The notes below the pieces were generated by a model that was not told the DNA's origin, did not search any database, and worked only from the letters and a program-made list of their open reading frames with translations. From Oikopleura dioica (lineage: Eukaryota; Chordata; Appendicularia; Copelata; Oikopleuridae), in assembly GCA_907165135.1 (NCBI GenBank), contig OU015567.1, positions 15,443,001-15,507,000 of the forward strand: a stretch of 64,000 nt of DNA, written 5' to 3'. A program made the translations under genes and the position numbers. Every line of letters begins with the position of its first letter. Position 1 is the first letter of the stretch. This document shows positions 1 to 10,006 of this stretch, in pieces.

Positions 1-220
1 GGTAACAAACCAAGAAGTACTGCGTCGCTTGATCAAGTCGCGCGGCAAGACGCAATCGAAATTCATGAACACGCAAATGCTCGTTGCCGAAAAACTGGCA
101 AACTGCTCTCCTGACAGCTTCGACGTTATTCTAGACGAGAATCAGCTCTCCGACGCTTGCGAACATCTCGGCGAATACTTGGAAGCATACTGGCGCGCCA
201 CCCATCCCCTCGAAAAATGA
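1..220 (+). CDS. cacnb: Voltage-gated calcium channel beta subunit, C-terminal end (partial)
   Basis: The reading frame is open from base 2 and stops at 218-220, giving 72 residues. It contains [34 protein letters not shown] and KATHP-like ATHP, which are hallmarks of the end of the guanylate-kinase-like domain of CACNB proteins. This cytoplasmic subunit binds the alpha-interaction domain of Cav1/Cav2 channels, promotes their surface expression and tunes gating. The protein ends two residues after the GK-like core, so the long variable C-terminal tail of vertebrate isoforms is absent from this transcript end. The start and the SH3 region lie upstream of the window. Polyadenylation-like AATAAA sequences occur near 468 and 499. 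Confidence 0.93.
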   Translation, partial: VTNQEVLRRLIKSRGKTQSKFMNTQMLVAEKLANCSPDSFDVILDENQLSDACEHLGEYLEAYWRATHPLEK

Positions 221-864
221 CCCCCTCCCCGGTAATTTACAAACACCCGCTTATCTCTTTCTTTCTTCATTCTACCCCGATGTTTCATTCCTCCTCCTCA
301 GTACTATTTAAATCCTCATCTGTGAATTTACCTATTCGCAATTTCGTTTTGAAAATATTCCGAATGATCAAATTACTGTCCTTCAAAATCGACAATGGCG
401 ACTGTTTTTTTACCTTCTCCAATACGTTCCTCCTCGTTATGTTTTCTTCAGCTCGACTATTTCTTCAATAAAAACTTATCCTTTGACATCAAAACGCAAT
501 AAAAACATTTCTTCTAAAAACGAATCTACTTCTGTCTGACTTCAAAAAGGCGAGCAGTTTAGGCTAGGAGAGATTAAATTCCTTAAAAATCGAAAAAAAA
601 TTGAATGATCACAAGATTATATGAGCAAAAAATGCAAGATACTCTCTCTCTCTCACACCTTTTCTGCCGGATTCATGATCTCAAATCTCAGCTTGCTCGT
701 TTTCTATTCATTCTATTTTTGCATGCGTTCTTCTATGTTCTGATTTATTCAAAATATTTTGATTCTGTTGTATTTTTTCTTTTGCATATTGCTACTATTC
801 CATTAATAACGAAATTCATTAAAAATTATCAATCGATCCTTTTTAAAATAAAACGTTTAGACTT
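221..864. other. Intergenic stretch
   Basis: No convincing gene. It holds the probable 3' UTR of the calcium channel gene (AATAAAA near 468 and 499) and AT-rich sequence. It ends in a polypyrimidine-poor but usable acceptor, GTTTAG at 855-860, just before the next start codon. Confidence 0.5.
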
Positions 865-1963
865 ATGACATCCATTATTGATTCAATCGTTGAGTCGGAT
901 GTTTCTGAAGCAAGCGATGTATCGGTAGAAAAACCAAAACTGAACCTTCGGGACATCGTGAATGCTCCCCCGTCAGATGTGAAAGAAGCGGAACCGTCAG
1001 TACCAGCGAAGAAACCTCGGAAAAAGAGAATTGTACGCACATTCATTTTTATTTCACATTTTCTGAAAGCGCCATTTTAGCCGCAAGAATTGAAGAATCT
1101 CCAAGACACAGAAGAGTACATGGAAGCGAGCCGGTCCGTAAAAGGTGATGTAAATTCCGAAAGAGGTCGACGACCCCCGCGCCGTGCCGCCGTAATCGCG
1201 CGAGAAAATGTCAACTTACTTCGGGGAAAAGAGCCAACGGCAGCAGAACTAAGAGAAAATCGCAGCTTTGAAAAGTCGCCTGATAGATCTTCCCCAGAGC
1301 CACAGGTTTATATTTTGCCCTCTTCCTTGATTTCAATTCTTTGTTAGGATTCTCTTCGCGATCAAATTATCTCAATCAACTCATCCGGCGAAGAATCGGA
1401 AGCTGAAGCCAAAGAGAAGCCAACGGAACGAAAAAAATCGCCGTCCCCACCTCCAGTTCAGCCAAAACCTCGACGTAAGGAGAAATTTCTAGAGTAAAAA
1501 TAGATTCAACCGATTTTTAGCGCCTCCGCTCAAGAAAGCGCCAAGCCGCGAAAGTGCAATTCCAAAGCCTCCACAGCTAAAACGCCGTCCCGAGCCTCTT
1601 CCAAGCCCCGTCAAGTCCAAGATTCCCAACCTGAGTCCGACAATTTCCAAACTGCCCGATTTCAAGCCAAAGTTAAAAAGCCCGAAAATCGAAGGAGACA
1701 GCAAGAAACCAGAGCAGCCACAGCCAAAGAAAATGAAAGAAGAGAAAAAAGAGCAGCAGGAGAATGAATCGAGCGAAACTAAAAGCAAGAAAGTGAAGAA
1801 GGAAAAAGAGCTGGATCCACAAGACTTGAGCGAGATCAAGAAGAAGAATGAAGAGTACGAGATCGCTTTTCAGAAAGTCTCGAAGCTCTTCTACGATTGG
1901 ATCGAACAACGGGCGAAGACGGCGTCGGAAAATGGAATCTCGACGGAAGCCAGTGCAACTTAA
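865..1963 (+). CDS. Basic, proline/lysine-rich probable nuclear protein, function unknown
   Basis: Four exons, 865-1032, 1081-1305, 1348-1474 and 1521-1963, join in frame to 320 residues with GT-AG introns of 42-48 nt. I chose the start because ATG lies four bases after an AG acceptor (859-860) with no other exon before it, the arrangement expected for a spliced-leader trans-splice site. The protein opens acidic and serine-rich, then has basic clusters (KKPRKKR, RGRRPPRR), a proline-rich middle and a Lys/Glu-rich section. It ends in a predicted helical segment around FQKVSKLFYDWIEQRA. Composition suggests a nuclear or chromatin-associated protein, but I recognise no domain and assign no function. 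Confidence 0.75.
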
Positions 1964-2292
1964 CTCTTTTCATAAATTGCCAATCTCACAATCTCATAAT
2001 TTCTGTGAAACAACAACCTAATCATTTTACTTTTCCAAAATAGCTAGATTCAAAAATCAGTAATATTTCCCAAATATTGATCAACTTTAAGTAGGGCCTT
2101 CACATTAGCAATTATCCTCTTAATTGCTCTCTTCCTTTACAACTTTTACTCCATTTTGAACATTAATTTTTAAAACTATTAGAGACGAAAAGACAACTGT
2201 ACATTGTTAAATATTATATTTAAGTCCTCGCTTTTTGCGAAAAAATAAAGAAAAAAAAATTAAAAAGACTTGTTCAGCTTCTTGATTGTGAA
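1964..2292. other. Intergenic stretch
   Basis: AT-rich, no gene seen. It probably contains the 3' UTR of the upstream gene (AATAAAG near 2245) and the promoter or 5' leader of the next gene. Confidence 0.45.
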
Positions 2293-3195
2293 ATGAATAA
2301 GCTCGAATTCGCGCCGAAATCTGCGAAGGTTCTTGTGTCTGGATAAGAGTTAAAAATTGAGAAACATTCTTTATCGGCAGTTTAATCATCTCTTAATTTT
2401 GAATACCGCTGAAATGCCCCTTGCAGGAGAAAGAACTGACAATAGAAATTTCGCATATTGTAAGAACTTGGGGTGAAATTAAGTCGATCAAACTTCTGCC
2501 GGCGAAAAGAACTTCTTCGTCCAGATCCGCTGAAGTCGAGTATATTTGGCCAGGCAATGCGATGGAGTGCGTCAAGTTTCTCCACGAAAAAGACGTGAGA
2601 GCAGATCTCCAAATGCCGGAATCCACTTTTCAGCAAAGCATCTTTCTTCAAGCCACCTTGCTTCAGAACAAAAAACGAACAGTTTTCAATGATAAAGAAT
2701 TGAAGAAACAATTGCTTTCTGAGGCAAAAACTGCAATCGCAAATGAACCGGATCTTGTTAATTTTGTGGCTCATTCTATTTCAGCTGAAAATCCACCAGG
2801 TATCTGTCTTTCGAATTCGTTGATCTTATTCGGTAGCATTCACTGGGAACACTATCTACGCGCTTCATGACATTCTAAAGGAAATTGAGCCGTTGAATAT
2901 TTCTGATCTTGTCCACGACTTTGACCTCCCCGATCCTCCCGTGCCTGATGACCCTGTTGATACTTCTTCTATACCGCAAGTTTCTTTGTCCTCCTTGCCT
3001 CCAGACATTCGTCACTTGCTGACTCCTTCTAATACCCATCAAAGTACGCAGCGCGTGTTCGTTCAGAATCTCAAAGAATATTTAGCGTCGATTTATGAAA
3101 ATGAGCTGGACGATAGAACTCAATATGCATTTGGTCGAGGAAAGAACACAACCAAGATCAGTACCAGGGATCTTCTCAAGCAACAAAAGCGTTAA
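2293..3195 (+). CDS. Unknown protein, first cistron before PGAP1
   Basis: Proposed exons 2293-2328, 2427-2799 and 2837-3195 join in frame to 255 residues. The last two exons are secure: the second intron is GTATCT to GGTAG, 37 nt. The first exon is less sure because its donor (AAG|GTTCTT) is weak; I included it because the second exon has no in-frame ATG near its start. The protein is mostly helical in appearance. It has an acidic-proline stretch (DFDLPDPPVPDDP) near residue 155 and a basic end (RDLLKQQKR). I do not recognise the family. Its stop is only 105 nt before the PGAP1 start, with a strong TTTTTCAG acceptor between them, so the pair looks like an operon resolved by trans-splicing. 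Confidence 0.7.
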
Positions 3196-3289
3196 TCCTA
3201 AACTTCATTCCAATCCTTTTCACTGCCATGTAATTTATAATCTCTTCCTTGATTTCAATACTTTCATAAAACCGATTTCGAATGTCTAT

Positions 3290-3299
3290 TTTTCAGACA
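3290..3299 (+). promoter_or_regulatory. Probable SL trans-splice acceptor for PGAP1
   Basis: TATTTTTCAG ends at 3296 and is followed by ACA and then ATG at 3300. It sits 101 nt downstream of the previous stop codon. Position and sequence fit an intercistronic trans-splice site. Only cDNA carrying the leader would prove it. Confidence 0.65.
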
Positions 3300-6200
3300 A
3301 TGGGACTCGGAAAGCTCTTTATAATATGGGGATTCACCTTTATGGGTGGCTATCACATGTATCGAATGTTTGTGGATCAGAAGTCAAAGATGACTTGGAT
3401 GTGGGAAAAGCCACGGTATCATGAGATCAAACTAGCCGAAAGCGGTTCGCGTAATTCCTATGGATTATACTTCTACGGCGAGGGCCAGTACTTCAAAAAT
3501 GAAATCGCAAAAGGCTTTCGCGATAGTGCAGCTTGGCCAGTTTTGTTTGTTCCTGGCTCTGGCGGCTCCTACAAACAGTGTCGCTCTATCGGTTCCGTGC
3601 TCTATAATAAATGGAAGAAAGCCAAGGAAGCTCCGTATTTTCACACGTACGCTATTGATTTAAAGGAAGAACTTACGGGCATCTACGGGGGACCCCTCGA
3701 AGATCATGTGAAATTCGTACGAAGTGCGATTCAAGAAATTCTCGAGTACTATCCCACTGATGCGAAATTAACAATTGTCGGACATTCGATGGGAGGTATG
3801 GTCGCTAAAGCCGTGGTAAATCAATTCGCCGATCGTGTCAACTTCTTGCTCACCCTCGGTAGTCCTCATGCGTATCCTGTGATTTCTGATAGGATTCTAA
3901 AGAGATTTACCGCGCAGCACTGGAATGAAAAGCTGAAAGTACCATGTCTCAGTGTTGTAGGAGGTCTTCGCGATGTACAAGTTCGATCAGCCCTTTCTTT
4001 CGACGAAGAATGTAAATTTATCAGAGGCGAATCTGTTCCTGGAACTTGGGTTTCTCAAGATCACCAAAGCTTGGTTTGGGATAATGGTCTTGTTCTTGCC
4101 ACAGCGAGGAGTATTTATGACACTCGCAGATATCCAGAAGAAATTTCCCAAGTTCTGAATTATCATTGGGCTGAGAAGACGAATTCTAGTAATCAGTACT
4201 CACCTCCAGTATTTGCTGAATCAGACAGTCCCAATTCTGAAACAACTGATTTACGTCTAGCACAGGGATCTTACAAGCTACCGGAAGTCGAACAAGATGT
4301 ACAGCTTATTGTGTATGGAGACATCCATCGAGTCCAAGTCGAGAAAGAACTATCAAATTCATTCATGATCAGCGAAAAAGAGTTCTTCACTCAAACATCT
4401 ATCACTCCTGATTCCAATGGATTCATTCAAACAAGTGGGGATGTTTCTCGAGCAGTTATTGCTTCAAATGACGTAGTCGTCGTGCCATATGTTATCAGTG
4501 GATTATTCAAGTGGATTCCAGGCATGAGCACAAAGACTATCGAGCTGAAAGGACCTTCGATCGTGGAACTTGAAGGGTTACTGATGACTTATCAAGTATT
4601 TGACATTTCTACAGGTATAAGAATGCTCCTATCGCAACTTTATTTTTTTATTAGATCGTGACTCTCATCTCATCGTTCGCGAAAATGGCAAAGCCTCTAT
4701 CATTGGAAGAAATAATCTGACAGTTTCGTTGACTCGAGCAACGAAGGAAAGCACAACTCAGGGAGGGATTTTTATAATTTTTCCTCTTACTGACTGGAAT
4801 TGTATGAATCCAAACACAGGTTATCGTGCTTCCAGCTATTGGTGAAGATGAAAACATGAAAATGACACTCAATGTCAATATTTTCGCCGTCTTCGACATT
4901 CTATTCAGAGAATACTGGTCTGTGATAGGAATGTCTTTCAAAAAGATTCCCTTTTGGGACAATTAAAAAGAGTAGTAAAATTTCCTGTTTCACGAAAATG
5001 TCTGTCATTCAAAGACTCAATACTCAGTTTCTTTTATTGTCGTTCAAGCAGCCTTCGTGGCGGCGTCAATCGTCCGAGGAAAGCAGGCGACCTGGGTTTT
5101 CTGGGAAGTGCTTTCATTCGTCTCCAAGCCGTATTATATCTGTCCGCTTCTTTCAATCTGCCACGGAGCCTTTACTAAATCCTGGCTCGAGTGGCTAGTT
5201 CCAGCAAAGGTTAGTTTTAAAACATTGTTATAAATTACTCAATTTGATAAGCAAAAGGCTCCTAGAGTGCATTAAAAACGCCTGCAGGTCTATAAACTTG
5301 CTTATAATCCTGTCGGGCGCCGCTTTTTGAAGTAGATTCTCGACTTTGATGTTTTATTCAGGACAGTAAATTTGCGCCAGACTCTGAGGTTCTTGACTCT
5401 CGGGAGCTCTTTCATCCGATCGTTTGCATAATTTGCTTTCTATTTGCCGGAGTCTTTCTTGAGACGCTTGCATTCTGCGTTTATGCTCTCCTCCGTCTGA
5501 CGGCGCTTCTTTTCGGCAGATTCCTCGACCTCTTTCAAATGCTGTTTAGCGTCAAACTTCTCATTTTGGTGAGTTTCATTTATCACCTCCCGTCTAACAA
5601 AAATTTAGGCGTGCTCGGCGATCCTTGTCAAAACTAACGGTGCAAGTGCTCTTTTGCCGATTATACTTGCATCTTTCATTGATCTCGCTTATTTAGGGAT
5701 CCCATATAATATATTTTATAATTTAACCCTTTAGGCGAACGTGGCGTTTTTAAACGCCACGGGATCTTTGGCGGACCATTTCTCTGTGAATTTCTTAATG
5801 AATTCATAAAATTTTCACTTTTCTGAAAAAATTGGACATTTTTCTACATAATGGTCACTTCAAAATAAAATTAACGCAAGAAAAACTTCTTCAAAAATCA
5901 AAAAGAAAAAGTCCGATTCGCCTAAAATAGGCTTACTCACGCGCTTTTCCCTTCAGAAAGGGAAAGGAGAGGGAGAGCGCGCTTCGCTTCCCTGTTTTTC
6001 GGTCTAACTTTGATGAACATTTACAGATATTTAGGACTAATGAATAGAGATAAAATTGACATCTTTAGACGGCCCAAACGATTTTCTAAGTATCAGTCAT
6101 TTTAGAATCAGAGAAATTAACAGAGAAATACTTGAAAAAAGGGAAAAACTTCGTGGCGTTTGAAAACGCCACGCGGCTGCCAACCCATAGAGCCAGGCTT

Positions 6201-6723
6201 GCGCCCAAAGGGTTAAACGCCCAAAATGTAGGATCCCATCTTCAGCAAATACGGAAAAGCGGTAACGCAAAACCTAAAGAACGAGATACCTTCTGGGTCG
6301 ATTTCATCGTCCTCCTATGCTTGCTGCTAGAATTTGCCCTGCTTCTACCTTCATTTATTTTCTGGATTCATCGCAGCGTTCAGATGGATTCCTATGAGCC
6401 GATTCCATTCACCGAAGATCCAGGAGTCATTCCTGGTCTCATAATAACAATTCAATACCCATTCGATTTGGCTGCACTAGAATTGTCTTTTCCAAGGTCG
6501 AGTTCGTCAAATTAAATGAATCCGATTCCCCTATTGAATGGTTTACGAACTTATGAATAGAAAAAATGCTGCTTTGATTCTAGCTGTTTACTCTGGAATG
6601 TACTGTCTCGTCAACATTCATCGATTGACCTTTGTACTTCCGATTCTGATCATTCTCCTGCGATCAGCGTCCTTTTCAACTGCCGAATCAGAAGTTGACG
6701 CTTCTGAAAAGAAAAATGATTAA
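3300..6723 (+). CDS. pgap1: GPI inositol-deacylase PGAP1
   Basis: ER membrane lipase that removes the acyl chain from the inositol of freshly attached GPI anchors. Eight exons (3300-4614, 4655-4761, 4820-4955, 5028-5209, 5362-5568, 5609-5696, 6232-6496, 6561-6723) sum to 820 residues. Residues about 7-22 form an N-terminal membrane anchor. The alpha/beta-hydrolase core shows VLFVPGSGGSYKQ and the nucleophile elbow GHSMGG with Ser near 163. The C-terminal third is a string of hydrophobic segments, as expected for the family. Three of the seven introns lack GT donors: 4762-4819 (GG-AG), 4956-5027 (GG-AG) and 5697-6231 (GG-AG, carrying a TTAA-bounded element). Their exact borders are uncertain by a few bases because of flanking repeats. 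Confidence 0.88.
5723..6216. mobile_element. TTAA-bounded miniature element inside a PGAP1 intron
   Basis: Inverted termini TTAACCCTTTAGGCG at 5723 and its near complement CGCCCAAAGGGTTAA ending at 6216. Inside each end lies a 22-bp palindrome containing GTGGCGTTT (5740-5761 and 6152-6173). Length is 494 bp with no coding capacity. TTAA at both borders is the target site of piggyBac-type transposases, so this is probably a non-autonomous piggyBac-like element; that class assignment is inferred from the border alone. Confidence 0.8.
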
Positions 6724-6846
6724 AACACCTAACTTCTTCAATTCCTTCTTTAGACATTCAATTATCTGTACATAAAAATCGCCAATATCTGATGCTGATT
6801 CCGAGTCTATTTTTGTAGCGAATAAATACCACTATTCTGATTCAAA

Positions 6847-6988
6847 ATGAACCAGCTGCTTGCTCTAAAGTCGGCGCGATCGCTGTCATTAGGCCATAAT
6901 TTCCATTCAACCTCTCGAGTTCAGACAGATCGACTCGGAGCTCAGCAAAGCGTGTTTACTCGAGCAGCATTGGAGCTGAACGCGAGGT
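6847..6988 (+). CDS. Possible first exon with mitochondrial-type presequence (orphan)
   Basis: ATG at 6847 opens a 47-codon stretch: MNQLLALKSARSLSLGHNF, then HSTSRV and an Arg/Gln/Ala-rich run. It ends at GCGAG|GTACTTG, a usable donor. The Arg/Ser-rich, acid-free start with an RSL and HSTSR pattern resembles a mitochondrial targeting peptide. I could not find a following exon that I trust, so this could be a false exon or a broken gene. Confidence 0.3.
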
Positions 6989-7612
6989 ACTTGTTTATCA
7001 GTAATAAGCTCTCTCAGCTGTAAGGCAAACAGTCCTTTGAAATGCAGAGCGCGGATAATCCCTTTTTACACTAGATTTCCTTCCCCCGCTCCTTCTATCT
7101 CCGTGAGATTTCCTCCCTCTTCATCTTCTTATTAACCAGCCACTTGACAAAACGCCAGAGCCCTTTTCTAAAAAGGGCATTGTCCGTGTACCTAATTCAC
7201 CATTTCAATGCATTTTAAATTAACCTTTCCAATTTTGCTCCAACTTTCAAACTTTCGGAACGCCATAGAAACAGAAAAGCAATTTGTTTTGCTTACGAAG
7301 TTAATTAAACTGGGAATCGTAACACACGATGCATGTCAAGATGATTGACATCCATCAATCTAGCAAAGACACTTTGACAGAGAGTGAGACCGGTGGAGAA
7401 CGGTCGTATCGCCGGTCACTAATCCAGCGGTCAGTGATACGCTCTTTGTAGAACTTGCAGCATGTTTTACGGCTGTCTCTCTGGTACAGATGATATGTGC
7501 GGTAGAAATTTAACTCTTTTATTTTCTGATGATTTTTATAATCAGAAAAAAACAACCAACGAGATTTTTGAGCCTCAGAATATTACAATTTGAAGCTGAA
7601 CTCTCAAAACAT

Positions 7613-7670
7613 GTCTAGAAATCCTGAGTCAGGATCCTTCGCTTTAGGACCCTGACTCAGGTTACCCCGA
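7613..7670. repeat. Short inverted repeat of the CCTGAGTCAGG family
   Basis: ATCCTGAGTCAGGATCC followed after a short spacer by GGACCCTGACTCAGGTTA. It is a degenerate copy of the dispersed element seen intact at 44127-44380. Confidence 0.5.
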
Positions 7671-8587
7671 GCCCATTGAAAGAGTAGTCAGCATATTTGA
7701 ATGGTTTGAAATATCGTGCTGTTGACCCCCGAAAGCCATTAAAAAGTATATCTTGTTTAATTTCTACTCATGCAATTGGTATTCCTTTATGATTTCCATA
7801 TTCATAAAACATAAATTCAAATTCATGTGCGTAAATTGCGCATTTCCTCGAGCGACCTTCGCGCTCTACTGGAATCGACTGAGCATCACGTGTTCTTTTA
7901 TCCCAGCGCGATAAATAAATACCCGCCATCTGAATCCGTCGGAAGTAGCACAAAAGACTTTATAAAGTGCATACTGCCCTTGAAGTTATTCAAAGAAAAA
8001 GTGTGGGATAGAGCTCGAGTCTAATAACGTCGCTACGAGTGCGGTTTTTTAAATTCTTTAATGCGGAATTAAAAATTATTCTGTACCCCTGTCATCTGAT
8101 CAAAGGATGTCTTTGAAGGTCTCTTGTGATGAGATTGTGGCCAAGGCTCTCTTTTTAGCGCGTTTTTTTGCGATCAGGTGCTCCGATTGATCTCTCCTTC
8201 GCGCACTTGGCGGCCCCGTTTGATGTCGCTTCCGATCAAGCCAATTCCCTTTTATGAAGTAGATCGCCCATTAGCAAATATTTTCTTCAGTTTTCGACAT
8301 CAATGTCAAATCGTTGCTTCGTTGATACGCCTTTTTGTAAGAGTAGTTGTTTGTTTGGGCCAAGTACTAAAAATCGATAAGTGGGAAATAAATGACGTGG
8401 AAATTTTGCTGCGGTCAAGGGTCGTTTTGACAGGGGGTGTAAAAATAAGACTGAGGAATTTTCGCGGTTTCCTCATTCAAAATTCTCATAAAATCCTAGG
8501 TACACATTCGATTACCACTACCAACATAAATTTGTATTTTGATTGCCTTATTCTGAATATGGATTCCTTATCGAACCATTTTGATAT

Positions 8588-8692
8588 GGGCTCAGCAAGA
8601 TGTGTAGAAAACCGGACTCAGGCTCTGTTTCACCATGCCAGAAGTCTGGCGAATCCTGACTCAGGTTTTCCACACAGGTTGCTGATCGAAGA
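8588..8692. repeat. Dispersed inverted-repeat element (short copy)
   Basis: Left end GGGCTCAGCAAGATGTGTAG and AAAACCGGACTCAGG; right end CCTGACTCAGGTTTTCCACA then CAGGTTGCTGA. The ends are complementary over about 35 bases. About 105 bp, no coding capacity. Confidence 0.6.
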
Positions 8693-10006
8693 TTTGCTTT
8701 TGATTGGAATGAATCTATAAGCACAAATTGATCTAAGAGTAAATCAAATTTGGAGATGTTAATTATGACAAATCTTGTTAGTATCGGAAAAATATCAAAT
8801 GAAAAAAACGAGCTTTTCTTCAACTAAACTTCTAAAAATCATGTTTTCGCTGGAGCGTTAATTTTCTTTACGATAATAATAAGAACCTTCGGAACTTTGC
8901 TTTGAAGAATCGCGAACATATCAAGGCCTTGTTCGTTTCGCAATTTATGCATCACGCCGTCGCCGCTTTATCATGAAACGATTTCACATGGGCCCTTCGT
9001 TTCTTGGCTGATTAAAGGGACCGGCGGGCCGGCTGGCTTTGATGTCTTTGTATCTACTACAAAGTGGAACCTGTTCTAGTTTTAGGCAAGCCAGGCCTCA
9101 TTAGGGCGCTCCCGCGTTGATCAGATAAAGGAAAATTCAATTCGTGGCTGGAGGCGACCTCATAGCGCCGCACTTTACGCGCTCTTCCACCACCGTTTTT
9201 TTTTTTCTTCCTCTTTCAAAAGAAAAAATATCCAAAAATCTAAACGTTTTCGAAAAAAAAACTTTGAAGAACACAGAAGTCATAAATAGAAACAACGCGT
9301 ATTTTCTCTCTCTTTCAGAATTAGAAGAAAACGAAACACGAACGAGAATCGGAAATTGTTAAAGAGAATATAAAGAAGCAAATGTTTGGATGCCACTAGA
9401 GAGACCACCCGTTATTGGGGCAGAGGATGCACATAACACAGGTAATAATTTACAGTGATTATCGAAGTCATCGAAAAGACGCTCGCGGCTTCGATCAAAA
9501 ACTTCAGAAAAGCCGCAGTTTTGTGCGGCTTCTCGATTTTCAGACTGGTTTTTATAAATTTCAATTTTACAATTACTTATTTTCATAATAATTCTTTACT
9601 CGGGCATATGTACAGTAAGATGATAAAAGGCGTTCTTTGATTTGTCTGCATAAATTGGTCGCGGGCTCGTTCTGCGTTGTGAGTGTTTGATCTCATTAGG
9701 ATTTGTGGGAAACCGTTGTGGCGGTGCCTTTGAAGTTGATAAACGCGCGGCGGCGCCCGTTTGACATAGATTTTACAGATCAGCTGATTTGATTGGGACT
9801 CGCCGGCGGCGCCTGCTTTCATCTTCTGTCAAACGCACCGACCGGTTTTAAATTCTCTGTTAGTAAATAAAACGTTAGAGCTTTCGAGGAAGCGGCTGCG
9901 ATTCTAGCTCCAGTCTAGCCGAAGAGAAAAAATAGGCGGGTAGGTGGCCCCCGCTATATCGACTAAGAGTGATAAATCGGCCCCTTTGATCTCGCATGAT
10001 GATCTG

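Larger units (their letters stand above)
6724..10006. other. Long gene-poor region upstream of Axin
   Basis: No confident gene over 3.2 kb. It contains an orphan possible exon at 6847-6988, two dispersed inverted-repeat elements (7613-7670 and 8588-8692) and AT-rich sequence. Long frames such as 8178-8720 run through a repeat and show no domain. It may hold promoter and enhancer sequence for Axin. Confidence 0.45.

Noticed and set aside
1489-1839. Minus-strand frame rich in Ser, Phe and Leu
   Set aside because: Shadow of the plus-strand basic protein gene; similar shadows occur opposite the kinesin coiled coil, the RCC1L tail and the PPIG gene.
8178-8720. 180-codon plus-strand frame upstream of Axin
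   Set aside because: Its last third is the inverted-repeat element at 8588-8692; codon use and composition do not look like the real genes nearby.
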